Source: Zygnema cylindricum | Lineage: Eukaryota; Streptophyta; Zygnematophyceae; Zygnematales; Zygnemataceae | Direction of reading: 5' to 3' | DNA: 64,000 nucleotides | Assembly (NCBI GenBank): GCA_037447655.1 | Contig: JBBHKE010003258.1 | Coordinates: forward strand, 1 to 64,000 | Shown: piece after piece, positions 1 to 10,199 of the stretch | Numbering within the stretch: position 1 is the first letter of the stretch | How the letters are laid out: each line of letters begins with the position of its first letter | Position numbers and translations under genes: made by a program | Notes under the pieces: model-generated | The model's database searches: none | What the model was told of the DNA's origin: nothing | Seen by the model: only the letters and a program-made list of their open reading frames with translations

Positions 1-3
1 TCG

Positions 4-39
<36 letters not shown>

Positions 40-154
40 GTGCTAGGAGGGAACACTGTTAAGGAGAAAAAAATATCAGATTGAGGACAATGAATACCTT
101 TAAAAAAACAGGGATAGGAAGAGGGAGAGGGAAAGTGAGGAAGAGGGAAAGAGA
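1..154. repeat. Repeat R1, left part, with CT microsatellite
   Basis: Opens with a (CT)n tract (about 1-36), followed by a purine-rich stretch that closely matches 19630-19755. It is the left half of an R1 copy split by the solo LTR at 155-1328; the last five bases (150-154, agaga) are the left target-site duplication. No coding sequence is seen. Confidence 0.7.
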
Positions 155-387
155 TGTTGATATTTGTGTATTTTCTAGGTCTGTACTAGGATAGGAAAAG
201 GGCAGAGGCAGTCTGCCTCTAACTCCCTTCTCCAAGCCCCCACACTTGTTTTATTCACTCCCTTCTACAAGCCCCCACACTTTTGGTAGTCAGTGAAGGT
301 TGGATAGGGAGATAGAGCAATGGCTGCCTAGGTCCTCTAGAGAAGTCAAGGGGTAAATTAGGAAGATTTAACAAAAGGGTACTTGAC

Positions 388-465
388 GGACCCGGGAATT
401 GATCTAGGTACCTACCGTCCGTCAAATCACCCTTAGCCGTTAGCTTTGTCCGTTAAGTCTAGGAC
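388..465 (-). promoter_or_regulatory. tRNA-like Pol III A/B-box module, antisense in LTR-1
   Basis: On the minus strand an A-box-like block (TTAACGGACAAAGC, about 442-455) is followed about 45 bases later by a B-box-like block (GATCAATTCC, about 394-403). Seven other LTRs of the family carry such a module at a similar distance from the LTR start. The cloverleaf is degenerate, so this is not a functional tRNA gene; an antisense Pol III promoter or a fossil tRNA-derived insert are both possible. Confidence 0.55.
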
Positions 466-798
466 TGATGCTAACATGTATAGGGTTTAATGTATATTTA
501 AACCGTTACACGTAGAGATTTCCATTTAACTAGGTTAACGGAATATAGAACATAAAATTAGTTGTACCTTAAGAACCGAACGAAACTAATAGTATGGACA
601 TTTGTTTCGACGGTCCAGATAAAAAAGTCGATTTGAATCAACGGCAGTGGTGCGAGCCGAGATTTAGGAATGGTCGCCTTGGCGTTTTCTGGCGCCGCCA
701 CTCCGAATGACACGTGGAAATGCGCTGGAGGATTGCGAGATCTCCGGGACGTGAGACGATAAGTCCGGATGTGACAAATGTCACATTATGGCGATGTC

Positions 799-872
799 GT
801 ACAAGGACCGTACAGAAAGTACACCAACACATGTACTTTCTTGTACGGTACAATCATATGATTGGTTTGTAC
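799..872 (+). promoter_or_regulatory. GTAC-core cluster in LTR-1
   Basis: Seven GTAC tetramers fall within about 75 bp, just upstream of the conserved ACTAGGG block that precedes the probable transcribed part of the LTR. GTAC is the core bound by SBP-domain factors such as Chlamydomonas CRR1 and plant SPL7. The binding role here is inferred only from the clustering and its repetition in other LTRs (for example 7993-8052, 26348-26404, 53068-53145). Confidence 0.45.
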
Positions 873-1294
873 CTTAATACTAGGGGGATTAGAGAGGGTT
901 TTTAGGACTTACAATATTTGGTAGGTAGCCACCTCTCTCCCAGAGAGCATTCGTATATATCGTCAAACTTTGCCATTTAATATTAACTCATTTAGTTGAC
1001 CATTTAAAGTGATTCTTTTTGCTGCGGACTCTAGGGAGTCCAAGCTACAGAGGGGTGTTGTCGGTCAGGTTTTTGCCTACCACGGTGGTTGCATTTCTAA
1101 GGGAAAGCCAAAGTGGGTGAATGTGTCCAAAACTCATATTCTAACTTTGCATTCTGTGGTGGAACTGAGCACACAGAAAGTCTTATTTCAGAGGGGTGAA
1201 GTTGTAGTGGGGTTTTGATTGTCAAGGGGTCAATCATTTAGGTTTGTATAAACTTGGAGTCGGCATTAACTAGATAAGCTTCCTTGGACGTGCC

Positions 1295-1325
1295 AATTCT
1301 GTGGGGGAATGGACCCCATAGAATT
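1295..1325 (+). promoter_or_regulatory. Terminal LTR hairpin with gag ATG in its loop
   Basis: The arms AATTCTGTGGGG and CCCCATAGAATT pair over 12 bp with one G-U pair. The loop contains the ATG (1309-1311) that begins gag in complete family members. LTR-2 has GGGC/GCCC at the position where this copy has GGGG/CCCC, a compensatory change. Confidence 0.6.
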
Positions 1326-1328
1326 AGA

Positions 1329-1780
1329 AGAGAAAGAGAGTGGGTTAGGGAGCTGTTAAGGACGAGGAAGAGGCAAAGAGAGAGAAAAAGGGAGAGGAAG
1401 AGGGAGTGGCGGGTCGATAGGGCGGTTGAGAGGGAGAGGGAGCGGTGCACAGATGAAGGTAGAGAGAACGATGGTGAGGGAGAAACAAAGGGATAAGGAG
1501 GAGGGAGAGAATAAGAGGGAAATGGAGAGGGAACGGGAGATGAAGAGGAAGGCTTTGTCGTTTTCTCGCATTTTTTTTATTTGTTTGCAGTAATTTTTGT
1601 CATCTATTTATCCTGATCTTATCAGACCAATACCTAAAATGCTTCTTTTTGTCATTTAAAAAAAAAAATACACGTTTTTAACTCAATTTTGTTTTTCTAA
1701 TGTGTGTGTTTTTTTTTCTTTCTATGTCCAAATTTTCTCTTCGGTTTTTTTTTCTATACTGTCCAGATTTTCAATTTGTG
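1329..1780. repeat. Repeat R1, right part
   Basis: Continuation of R1 after the solo LTR: a GA-rich block (1330-1545), then a T-rich block with TTTTGTCATCTATTTATC. It matches 19756-20440. The ORFs on both strands here are products of the purine/pyrimidine asymmetry. Confidence 0.65.
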
Positions 1781-3520
1781 GGCAGACCACATCACCCTCC
1801 TGTATTGAGCGGCAACTCTTGCGCAATTCAACAGTTTTTGGTGTTGAAGTTTAGACCACATCGTGAAGAACGCATGGTCATTTAAAATTATACACGTATC
1901 TCAATTCGTTTTTTATATATAGATTTAGACACGTGGCCGAGAAGATGAGTAATTTTGTCACAAAATGTTCAACGATCGTGCAAAGTTTCCACAAGTCTAC
2001 TAAAAAGTGTCTAAAAAATCGTCCGTAAATACAAATTCGATTGCATGTTTATTTTAAATGGAAAAATATGTACAAAATCGTTTAAAAAAAGAATTCGTAT
2101 GGATTTATCTTACATATTAAGATTTGGCAACAATGGCACTTTTAGGTCAAAACATTTTCCTCTGATAGAGACTATTGTGTACAATCTAAGAGTAGAATTT
2201 TTTAACATTCCACTAAAAGAAAAATTGCAGGTGGATTTTTTGTAATTGTAGAAATTCCCCCATCATAGTTAATTTAGACCCCAAAAATAAAGCTTCAAAA
2301 CAATGCAGGAAAACTTATGCCAAATATACAAAATAAAGGTATACATAACTGATGTGGACATATTAGAAATCTTTGCAATATTCATTCAGACAAGACGGTT
2401 ATATATGATCATTTGTAACTAGACAAAAAGAAGAGAATAAATTCACGCTATCCAGAGGCAATAAACAAAAAGTGCTTTGGGGCAAATTATGAAGATTGAA
2501 CGTTATTTGGTAATTGCAATGACTAAAAGTAAAACTTATCGTGCCCATACATAGATCACACTACAAAAGTTTGCACCTGATAGTTGTTGAGATGTAATTA
2601 ATCGTAGAATAAAGTTAAAAAGAATATACTATGGTCACGGTATGCTTAATCACTTATAACATAAGGAATTGTAATTAAACCGCAGTTGGTTAAGAAATGT
2701 TTTGATGACCCAAATCTGACACAGCTATGCAAAATCTTCTAATTTCTACATTTTTTTTCTTTTAGTGTTGTTAACCGAAGTAATTGTGTACCCAAATACA
2801 ATGGCCAATTTGTTTTGTCACCAAATTCCAATGGCGTATCAATTTCTTCAAATTACAATACTTCACTTGTTTTTTTGACCATTTTTGTATAGATTTGTAA
2901 CTAAGTATTTTCATGCAGACAAAGAGACATCTATTGAGCTTGCCACAAGACTATTCACATTTTTTAAGTTCGGCCTCTTAAGATCTGTCTTTGTTAAGCA
3001 AAAGCTTGTTTGAAGCACTTTTTGAGAAAGTAGATTGAAATAAAAAACGATTATTACATAAACATTTTCAAACATATCTTCAAGACATACTTAGACACAT
3101 GCTAAGACCTGCCTAAATATGTAAAACCGAGATTCGACAATTCAATACAATACTCAATGTTACAGATAACATTAGAGGACAACAATGTAAACTACACCAT
3201 GAATGGCTATTAGTGTTTATAACTTTTAGGAACATTATAGAATCATCATATCATTGAATATGTGTTTTTTATTGTGGTTCACGTCTATCTATTTGGATTA
3301 GTATGCGTTCATAGAGTTTTTTCGGTACAGTATGGTTGTTGCCGTACGTTTTAGTTTACTTTTGTTCGTATTGTTTTGTTGAACCGCGCGTTCGAACCAT
3401 CACAATGTTTTGGTTTCGATGTCAAGTGTTGATTCGTCGTGAAGTGTTATGAAGCACATTTTTTGTGCTGTGTATTTTAGTGTTGTGTTTCTGTTTTGTT
3501 TAACGACTCCGGTGTCAATA
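1780..3520. repeat. Non-coding repeat R2, copy 1
   Basis: Begins near CAGACCACATCACCCTCC and matches 21855-23330, with a shorter match at 6178-6690. It is AT-rich and has no ORF of interest. Its nature is unknown; the copies differ by small indels as expected for an old, non-coding dispersed repeat. Confidence 0.6.
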
Positions 3521-5070
3521 TTGAGGAAGAGGTAAAGAGATTGTATGTAAAAGTTTCGGCGTAATATAATTGTATATTGGCCGATGTGTTGGTGCGTGAT
3601 GTGTGAGTGTTTTTTTTTGTGAAATCTTTTGTTGAGTGGAATATTTTTTTGTGCTAATTTATCGTTCATCTCAATAACACTAACTCTACGCCCCTTAGTT
3701 TTGACCATTGAACCAAAAATATAGTTAGAAATACTAGTTTTCCTTTACGATAATAAAGGTACTGTTTTATTATCGTCGACTACATTAATTTGTAGACTTT
3801 TTCAATAATGTAGTGGAAAATTATGTCAGCTCGTACCAAAATTGTTCACAACTTTGTAGTGAAGTCCACAAAAAATGTCAAAATGACGGTGTAGATGCGT
3901 TAAAGTGAGTGGTGTTGACACGGAAAAGCACACTCATATTTGGTTTCCTGGAAATAAATAAAGGAGAAAATAGTACGAACCTATTCTCACATGTTCAAAC
4001 TTCGACCATGTGACCACAGGCTATGGCGGCTACACTATGGGAATGTGTAACCAAATAAGTGTTATATGTATAAGTTAGCGTTAATGTTTTGTTGGGTTAA
4101 GGCCCTTATCCCATAGCAAAGTTAATAACACTATTCCTTTTTTACACTAAGAATTCCAATATTAGCTATTCATGGTGTGCATTACACCTTGTATCGCTAA
4201 TACTCTAAGAAGGTTTTTTCGCCACTAACATAGTTTTCTCGTGCACACTTGTCATACTGCTAATCTCACGGTTGCAGGTAAGATTCCCACCTTAGAATTG
4301 GCGGTATTCAATGAAAAATAGGACAAATGTGCCAGGAGAAGTGGTGGCAATTTTTATTTTACACCCATAGCAATAGACGGTGTTCTGTAATTGATAAATA
4401 CCGAAGAATTCTTACATCACGAAGTTTGACGTATGAGTTCAAACTTTGTAGAAACTGAACGTGTAAAAATGGGCCGCGTGGAAATGGAAAAAAAAATCTA
4501 CGATGAGCGTGCGCGTATGTACGTACACGCTCGTAAGGGCCATGTGCCTTTCGTTAGGGTGGCTGTGAATCCACCGAAATTATCCCATTACGCTCCCACC
4601 ATTAAATTTTTCCGCCGCCTTTTTGTCGTTGCGTTTTGAAATTTTGGGAAGTACATTATAATGCCCTCTGTACTGAGTCATTAATTACCTCCGCTGGTAC
4701 ACATGTTACCTCCGCTCTTACAGGTTGTGCATTCAGACTTTGCATTCTAAGATTTTTTCAAGATTTTAACTTTTTAGGCATCAAATATTAACCTACGTGT
4801 TACCAACCAGAATGAGCCATGCAAATAAAAAATGGTTTCCTGACGTGCCCTAATGGAAGGCACGCCCTTCAGTAAACTATTCCGTACAATTACTTCAATA
4901 CACAAAATTACAGATTACATTGCAAGACAATTATGACGACTTCCGTAACGTACCGTACAGACAAATTCGACCACAGGAATCTTGTATCGCGCCCTCATAG
5001 TTCCTTCCAACCATTTATTCTCGTCGTTAGCGCTCATCATTAGCCCTAGCAAGAGATTTTTACAAACTAG
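3520..5070. repeat. Non-coding repeat Rep-X, copy 1 (unoccupied sites)
   Basis: Matches 41018-43475 along its length but lacks three insertions found there, so it shows the unoccupied target sites near 4218, 4338 and 4396. Parts of it recur at 6690-6920, 54640-55080 and, inverted, at 57240-57430. No transposase or reverse transcriptase motif is seen. Confidence 0.6.
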
Positions 5071-5869
5071 ACAGATTATAATTTACCACACTATTGATAT
5101 ACTCAACAAAATTCAAAAATTAAATGACAAATAATTGGGAACTCCGCGGTCATTCAATCCAAAGCTACTATTTCTCAGTTTGATAAATTAATTGAAGGAA
5201 AGACTGAACTAAATGAAGGCACGTTTTATCCGATTCATATCAACATTTAAAATTCGATAAGCAAACGTGTGAGGCATTAATTTTTCAATTATTTTTTCTC
5301 CAAATTCATGTTACCCTTCTTTTTAACGAATGTAACGTCCCTCCATATTTGTAATTTAAATCAAAAGGACTCTAGTCGTAAGTCCCAATTCGAAGGATTA
5401 GAATGTTTAATTATTGTAGTACACTCCCATTGAATCTTGTTATCAGTACTGTTTTGTCCTTTTTGACCAAAAAAGAGTTGCAACCAAACATAAATAGCGA
5501 TGAACAATCAAGCAATGAACAACATCTTGCGACGGAATATGAAATAATGTGAATAATGGTCATTTACAACTAAAAAATTGCAAGTTTTGCAAGGTAATCT
5601 GCCATTTGGTTAGTGCATGTGGCGTTTTTATTAATATTTTATTTCGACACCTACGCTAAAAAACATTTTCATAGCGAGTAAAAACAATTTCTCTAAAAAT
5701 GTGCATTATTTTCTTGTGAATGAACATGTGTAAGTGTATGGTAAAAGTATAAGTATTCAAAAAGTTGGATTATTTAAATGTAAGAATGACACTCATAATT
5801 ATGGCTTGAAGACAAAAATGCAACAGTTAAAAGAAAGGCAATTTAGTTTTTTGAAATTACCGATTTTCG
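5071..5869. other. No recognised feature
   Basis: AT-rich sequence without a credible coding region, RNA gene or clear repeat. The 77-codon plus-strand ORF starting at 5734 runs into the repeated block that begins near 5870 and is not supported. Confidence 0.5.
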
Positions 5870-6690
5870 GCACAATCAGTGCTTCTTTAACGGCTCAACC
5901 TCACTCTTATATTCATGCGGCTGTGCTTTTGTTCCCTATTTTATTTTCTCATCCTCACTCCTCATAGTTGAGCGATAGAATTATAAAGGTCCCTCTGTTG
6001 GCTGAATAAAACGCAAAAGTCTATAGCTATTAGCATTCAGAAATCCGCGATTAGGCATATCCCAAATTTGGTAAATTTGTGCGGGTCATGGCCCAAACCT
6101 GAGAGCTTTGACTATAGCTATCGATGGGCTAACCATTGCACTACTAATTGTCATTTGTTTTGATTGATTCGAGTGTGGGAAGACCACATCACCCTCCCGT
6201 ATTGAGCGGCAACTCTTGCGCAATTCAAAAGTTTTTGGTGATGAAGTTTAGACCACATCATCAATAACGGATGGTCATTTAAAAGTATACACGTATCTCA
6301 TTTCGTTTTTTATGTATTGATTTGGACACGTGGCCGAGAAGATGAGTAATTTTTTCACAAAATGTTCAACGAATTGCAAGGTTTCCACTAGTCTACTAAA
6401 AAGTGTCTAAAAAATTGCCCGTAAATATAAATTCGATTACATATATATTTTTAAGATGAAAAATATGTACAAAATCGTAAATAAAAAAATCCGTATAGAT
6501 TTATCATATAAATTAAGATTTGGCAACAATGAGACTTTTAGGTCAATTTTTTTTGCATTAATGGAGACTATTATGTACAATCTAAAAGTACGATTATTTA
6601 GTATTCCAGTGAAAGACAAATGGCAAGTGGGTTTAAGTTGAATGAAACATTTGAAAGTTATGCTAATTAATTGATCCTGTCAATAACCCT
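5870..6690. repeat. Repeat R2, copy 2, with upstream extension
   Basis: Matches 21540-22330. The first part (5870-6170) includes a degenerate tRNA-like block on the minus strand (6080-6142; A-box-like TGGTTAGCCCAT), seen in better form at 21760-21822. The second part matches R2 at 1780-2250. The small ORFs on both strands are not conserved in the other copies. Confidence 0.6.
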
Positions 6691-6920
6691 TATTTGGCAC
6701 CCCTTGATTTTGACCATTGAACTAAAAATAGAGCTAATAATACTAATTTACCTTTACGTCGATAAACTTACCGTTTAGTTAGGGTTAATTACACTTATTT
6801 GTACATTTTGTCAATAATGTAGTGGACGAAATGTATCAGTTCATACCAAAAGCGTTCACAAATTTGTACTAAAGTACAAAAAAAATGTCAAAATGACAGT
6901 TTAGATGTTAAAGTGAGTTG
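6690..6920. repeat. Rep-X fragment
   Basis: Matches 3690-3945 and 41185-41410 (the block around TCAATAATGTAGTGG, then ATGTCAAAATGAC). Similarity stops at about 6921, exactly where the presumed C1 LTR begins with TGTTGATGAT. Confidence 0.6.
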
Positions 6921-7520
6921 TGTTGATGATAAAGGACATTTAGCATCAGTATTTGTCCGTACCTGTCATTATATGCGTCGGTTCGGTCTTGGTCTTGTCC
7001 GTACCCATCATTACATGCGTTGGTCCGGTCTTGGTCTTGTTTGTACTCTTCATTAGATGTGTCGGTCCAGTCCTATCGCCCTACGTACAAGTGTTTTGGG
7101 CGATAGTCTCTCTTTGTCCTACGTATGTTTTAGTTTGTCTTAATTCACTTTTGTACTTTATTTGTGTCTTCGTACTCTTTGTCGCTTGAGTCTACGTAGT
7201 TACTTTAGGTCTTAATTACTTTTGTACATTGCCGCCCTAAAGTCAATCCGTTACAATCTAACTTACGTTAGAATCTAGTCGACATATATTAGAATCTAGT
7301 CACGTAAAATCTTCTACACATGTATTAGATTCTTGACTAGGATCCTTTTTGTTATAGCGCACCAAAGAGCGCTTAGAATCCACAGTAATTAGCACTGTGT
7401 ATTTTCTATATAAGTGAATTTTCTCACTCATGAAATTATCCTAAATACGAATCAAAATCTCTCTCCAATGCATTGATTTTTCTCTTGTGTACAATTTCAT
7501 GGTTTCCGCCAATCAACCTC
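6921..7520 (+). mobile_element. C1 5' LTR, main part
   Basis: Begins TGTTGATGAT where Rep-X similarity ends. Contains three imperfect 42-bp tandem units (about 6955-7080) and a TATA box TATATAAG (7407-7414), followed by a polyadenylation-like AT-rich stretch. The last two bases (CA, 8624-8625) lie beyond the inserted LTR-2, giving an LTR of about 600 bp. The 78-codon ORF at 6953 only translates the 42-bp repeats. Confidence 0.6.
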
Positions 7521-7992
7521 TAAAATTCTATGGGCTCCATTGCCCACAGAATTCGCAGATCTAAAAGAAGCTAATCTAGATAGTGCCGACTCCAAGTTGA
7601 TATAAACCCAAATGAATGATCCCTTGACAATCAGAACCCCAATACACCTTCACCCTTGTGAAGAGTTGACCTTCTGTGTGCTCAGTTCCACCACAGAATG
7701 CAAAGCTTGAATATGTGTTTTGGACAATATTCCCAACTTTGACTTTCCCACAGAATAAGTGCCACCCTGGCACACAAAGACTCTAACCGACTACACCCCT
7801 GTGTAGCTTAGACTCCCCGAGTCCGCAGCAAAAAGAATCACTGAATTTGCTGACCCGAGAATTAAGTTATGTCTGGTCAAAGATGACCTTTATAGTTACA
7901 AGCTCTCTTAGAGAGAGGTACCTAAATATCACTAAGTCTTGGTCTGCCTACTCACGACTACCTACTACTAAACCCTAGTCCAATAGGAACAC

Positions 7993-8052
7993 TATATAGT
8001 ACAAGAAGGTACAATGGGCGATGTACTTATTGTACGGCCATTGTACGACATG
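7993..8052 (-). promoter_or_regulatory. GTAC-core cluster in LTR-2
   Basis: Five GTAC tetramers in about 55 bp, in the same order and position relative to the LTR end as in LTR-1. Conservation of the cluster between LTRs that differ widely elsewhere in U3 suggests it matters for transcription; the factor is unknown. Confidence 0.45.
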
Positions 8053-8345
8053 GTCTACCAGGTGACATCTGCCAAATCGGGAGCCATGGTTCCTCCTCCC
8101 ATCTTCTCCGATATCAAATAATGTGGCGCCACGTGGCAACGCGTGAGGCTATCCCCAAAGGCCGCCGAAAGCTTATTGTGGGTGGCGGCTGTAATGGTTG
8201 CCGTCCGATCAGTTGTATTTATACGGCTTCGATTGGCTTCCATGCATGAATTGATTAATGCGCGTTTTCGTTAGTCTGCTACGAATTAGTCCGTTAGATC
8301 AATAGATATATATACGTAAAACATATCATGTGCATTGTTTCGTTT

Positions 8346-8415
8346 GTGCTTTAATGGGTAAGGCGTAGGTCTACAAAGTGATCTGCAAACCCCGGTTGAA
8401 ATCCGACCAGAGGCT
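8346..8415 (+). promoter_or_regulatory. tRNA-Arg-like A/B-box module, antisense in LTR-2
   Basis: One of the clearest copies. The A box TTAATGGGTAAGGC (8351-8364) resembles the D arm of eukaryotic tRNA-Arg. A 5-bp anticodon-like stem AGGTC/GATCT follows, then the B box GGTTGAAATCC (8394-8404). It lies on the opposite strand to the LTR. The T stem is incomplete, so a working tRNA is unlikely. Confidence 0.6.
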
Positions 8416-8638
8416 GTATTTTGCTAAAACTAGTAAAAAATACCTTCTAATTTATTCTGCCTCCCTCTAAATGACGCAGCAGCCATGGCCTGCCTTTGGT
8501 CCTCTCTTTCTCTCTCTTTACATTCTAACTAAAATATAGAAGTGAACTATTAATTACCTTTTTTCAACACTCTATTTATTTTTCCAATACAGACCTAGAA
8601 AATACATATATTTCAACAACCTCCAATAGGTTATAGGC

Positions 8639-9541
8639 TCGGCCATGGCACTTCTAGTAGTTTCCAGAAGTTTGATGGCCAAAAATTCTATGATTGGTCA
8701 TTTTCAGCCATGCATTTTTTCAAACACTAGAAGATTTGGGACCGTTTTATAGTAATTTCAAAACCTCCTATCCTTTCCACTACTGATATACCAGCAGAAA
8801 AAGCTACAAAGGAGTTGGCAATAGCTACATGGAAACAAAAGGATGAGGATGCGCACACTTGCCATTGATGTCACTTAGTACCGAGTGCACTCGTCTTATT
8901 CGTAGCGCCTCCACTTCCTTCGAGGCTTGGAGTCGTCTTCATGCAGCTTACATTCAAACCGGATGGGCCGCTCGCCAAATTCAAAAACGAGCGTTTTGTA
9001 ACTCTATGAAAAAGCTGAGGGAATCCATGCAAGATTGGATTAGCACAGTCGAATTGTTGGCCGAAAAGTGCACCATGATAGGCGTGCATCTTTCAGACGA
9101 GGACCTCTCCTCTACCCTTTTGGGAGGACTCCATGAAACCTTTTCCCATTTCATTTCCTCGTTTGACAAACTAGACCAATCTATTCTCTTTCACTCCCTT
9201 TGTACAAAATTTTGGCATGAAGAGAAAAAACTTCTCTCTTTTTCTGCTCTAAATCTCTCTCATGCAAATGCTTTTATTGCTGAAAATCATAAATGTAACT
9301 TAGGGGGGGGGTGCAACATTTTTTCTGCGCTTACTGCAAAACAAAAAGACATGCTGTTGAAGAATGTTGAAAATTGGCTAGGCGAAAAGCAGCCGAGGCT
9401 TCCAATCCCCCTAAACAGGGAGGGAATGCCAATGTTGCCCATGCCACACCACCAGTTCTTCCCACCCCCCCACTCTCTCCATACCTTTCTTTTCCTTGAA
9501 ATTTTCCTTATCCTCACCATTATTCCCTTTCTCCATCCCTC
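8639..9541 (+). pseudogene. C1 gag (nucleocapsid precursor), broken
   Basis: The N-terminal copia Gag motif FDGQNFYDW is readable near 8670 but ends at a stop. After a frameshift, the main Gag body is open from about 8859 (TRLIRSASTSFEAWSRLHAA onwards). A run of nine G residues (about 9302-9310) shifts the frame again: the zinc knuckle CAYCKTKRHAVEEC (CX2CX4HX4C, about 9324-9365) is encoded in a different frame from the Gag body. Gag normally packages the element RNA into cytoplasmic particles; this copy cannot make an intact product. Confidence 0.75.
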
Positions 9542-10000
9542 CTAGAATCTTCTATCGCCGCAGCACAATATGCCTCTTCAAACTCCGTTAACCCCCTTTG
9601 GCCGATTTTTTCTTCCCCACATTTCCCCTCTAATTATCCCACTCCAGTAGCTACTCCTTTTGTACTCCCTCCCTCACCAGAATTTGGATATGGCTATGTT
9701 GCCCATCATATCCCAAATTATGTCCCTTCGGATACTCAATTTCCACAATTGTACGCATTTCTATCTCAAACCCCTTATGACTGACTAATAGACAGTGTTG
9801 CTACTCTTCACCTATCACCACGATCTGATTGGTTTACTCACCTTTCTCCTTTATCATCTCTTATGCAAATTCGCTTAGGAGACGAACGCATTTTTTTGGT
9901 AACTCATTCCGGCGACCTAAATGTCCCTAATGCGTATGTTCACATTCGCAACGTCCTTTTTGTTCCTCATCTAGCTATCTAGGAATTTTATTTTTGTTAA
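9542..10000 (+). pseudogene. C1 aspartic protease region, broken
   Basis: A proline/serine-rich spacer precedes a short protease remnant. The active-site motif reads DSVAT instead of the expected DSGAT (about 9790), followed by the conserved VLFVPHLA block (about 9953). The glycine-to-valine change at the catalytic loop and nearby stops indicate an inactive protease. From 10000 to 10200 the sequence is eroded and the GAG-pre-integrase region is not readable. Confidence 0.65.
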
Positions 10001-10199
10001 AGTCACCACTTCTAATGTTTTAAAAGCTGAATTCAATAATGATAGAGTAACGTTTTTTGATAGAAAAGACAATAATACAGTAGGTTTTGGCGTAGCACGA
10101 GATTTTATGTTCGTCTTAAAATCCTAAAATACGCCAAAGATATTTATTTTAAATGTTAAAGTGAGGTTATTCACTGGCATTACGATATATTTAAATAGC

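Larger units (their letters stand above)
155..1328 (+). mobile_element. Solo LTR, copia family A (LTR-1)
   Basis: Starts TGTTGATATT and ends near GAATTAGA, so the expected terminal CA is mutated. It is flanked by the 5-bp duplication agaga (150-154 and 1329-1333). The related R1 copy near 19755 reads straight through without the insertion, which confirms both borders. Inside, in LTR order: an antisense tRNA-like module (388-465), a GTAC cluster (799-872), conserved hairpins near 927-945 and 1024-1040, and the terminal ATG hairpin (1295-1325). The short ORFs inside are not conserved between LTR copies and are not taken as genes. Confidence 0.9.
7521..8618 (-). mobile_element. Solo LTR, copia family A, inverted (LTR-2)
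   Basis: On the minus strand it runs from TGTTGAAATA (8618 leftwards) to a terminus next to AATTTTA at 7521. It has a perfect 5-bp duplication acctc (7516-7520 and 8619-8623). It contains the GTAC cluster, the two R-U5 hairpins, the terminal ATG hairpin (7524-7553) and the antisense tRNA-like module. It inserted 2 bp from the 3' edge of the C1 5' LTR. Confidence 0.9.

Noticed and set aside
8346-8415. tRNA-like modules as genuine tRNA genes
   Set aside because: A and B boxes fit, but acceptor and T stems do not close in most copies, anticodon arms differ between copies, and all lie inside LTRs or repeats.
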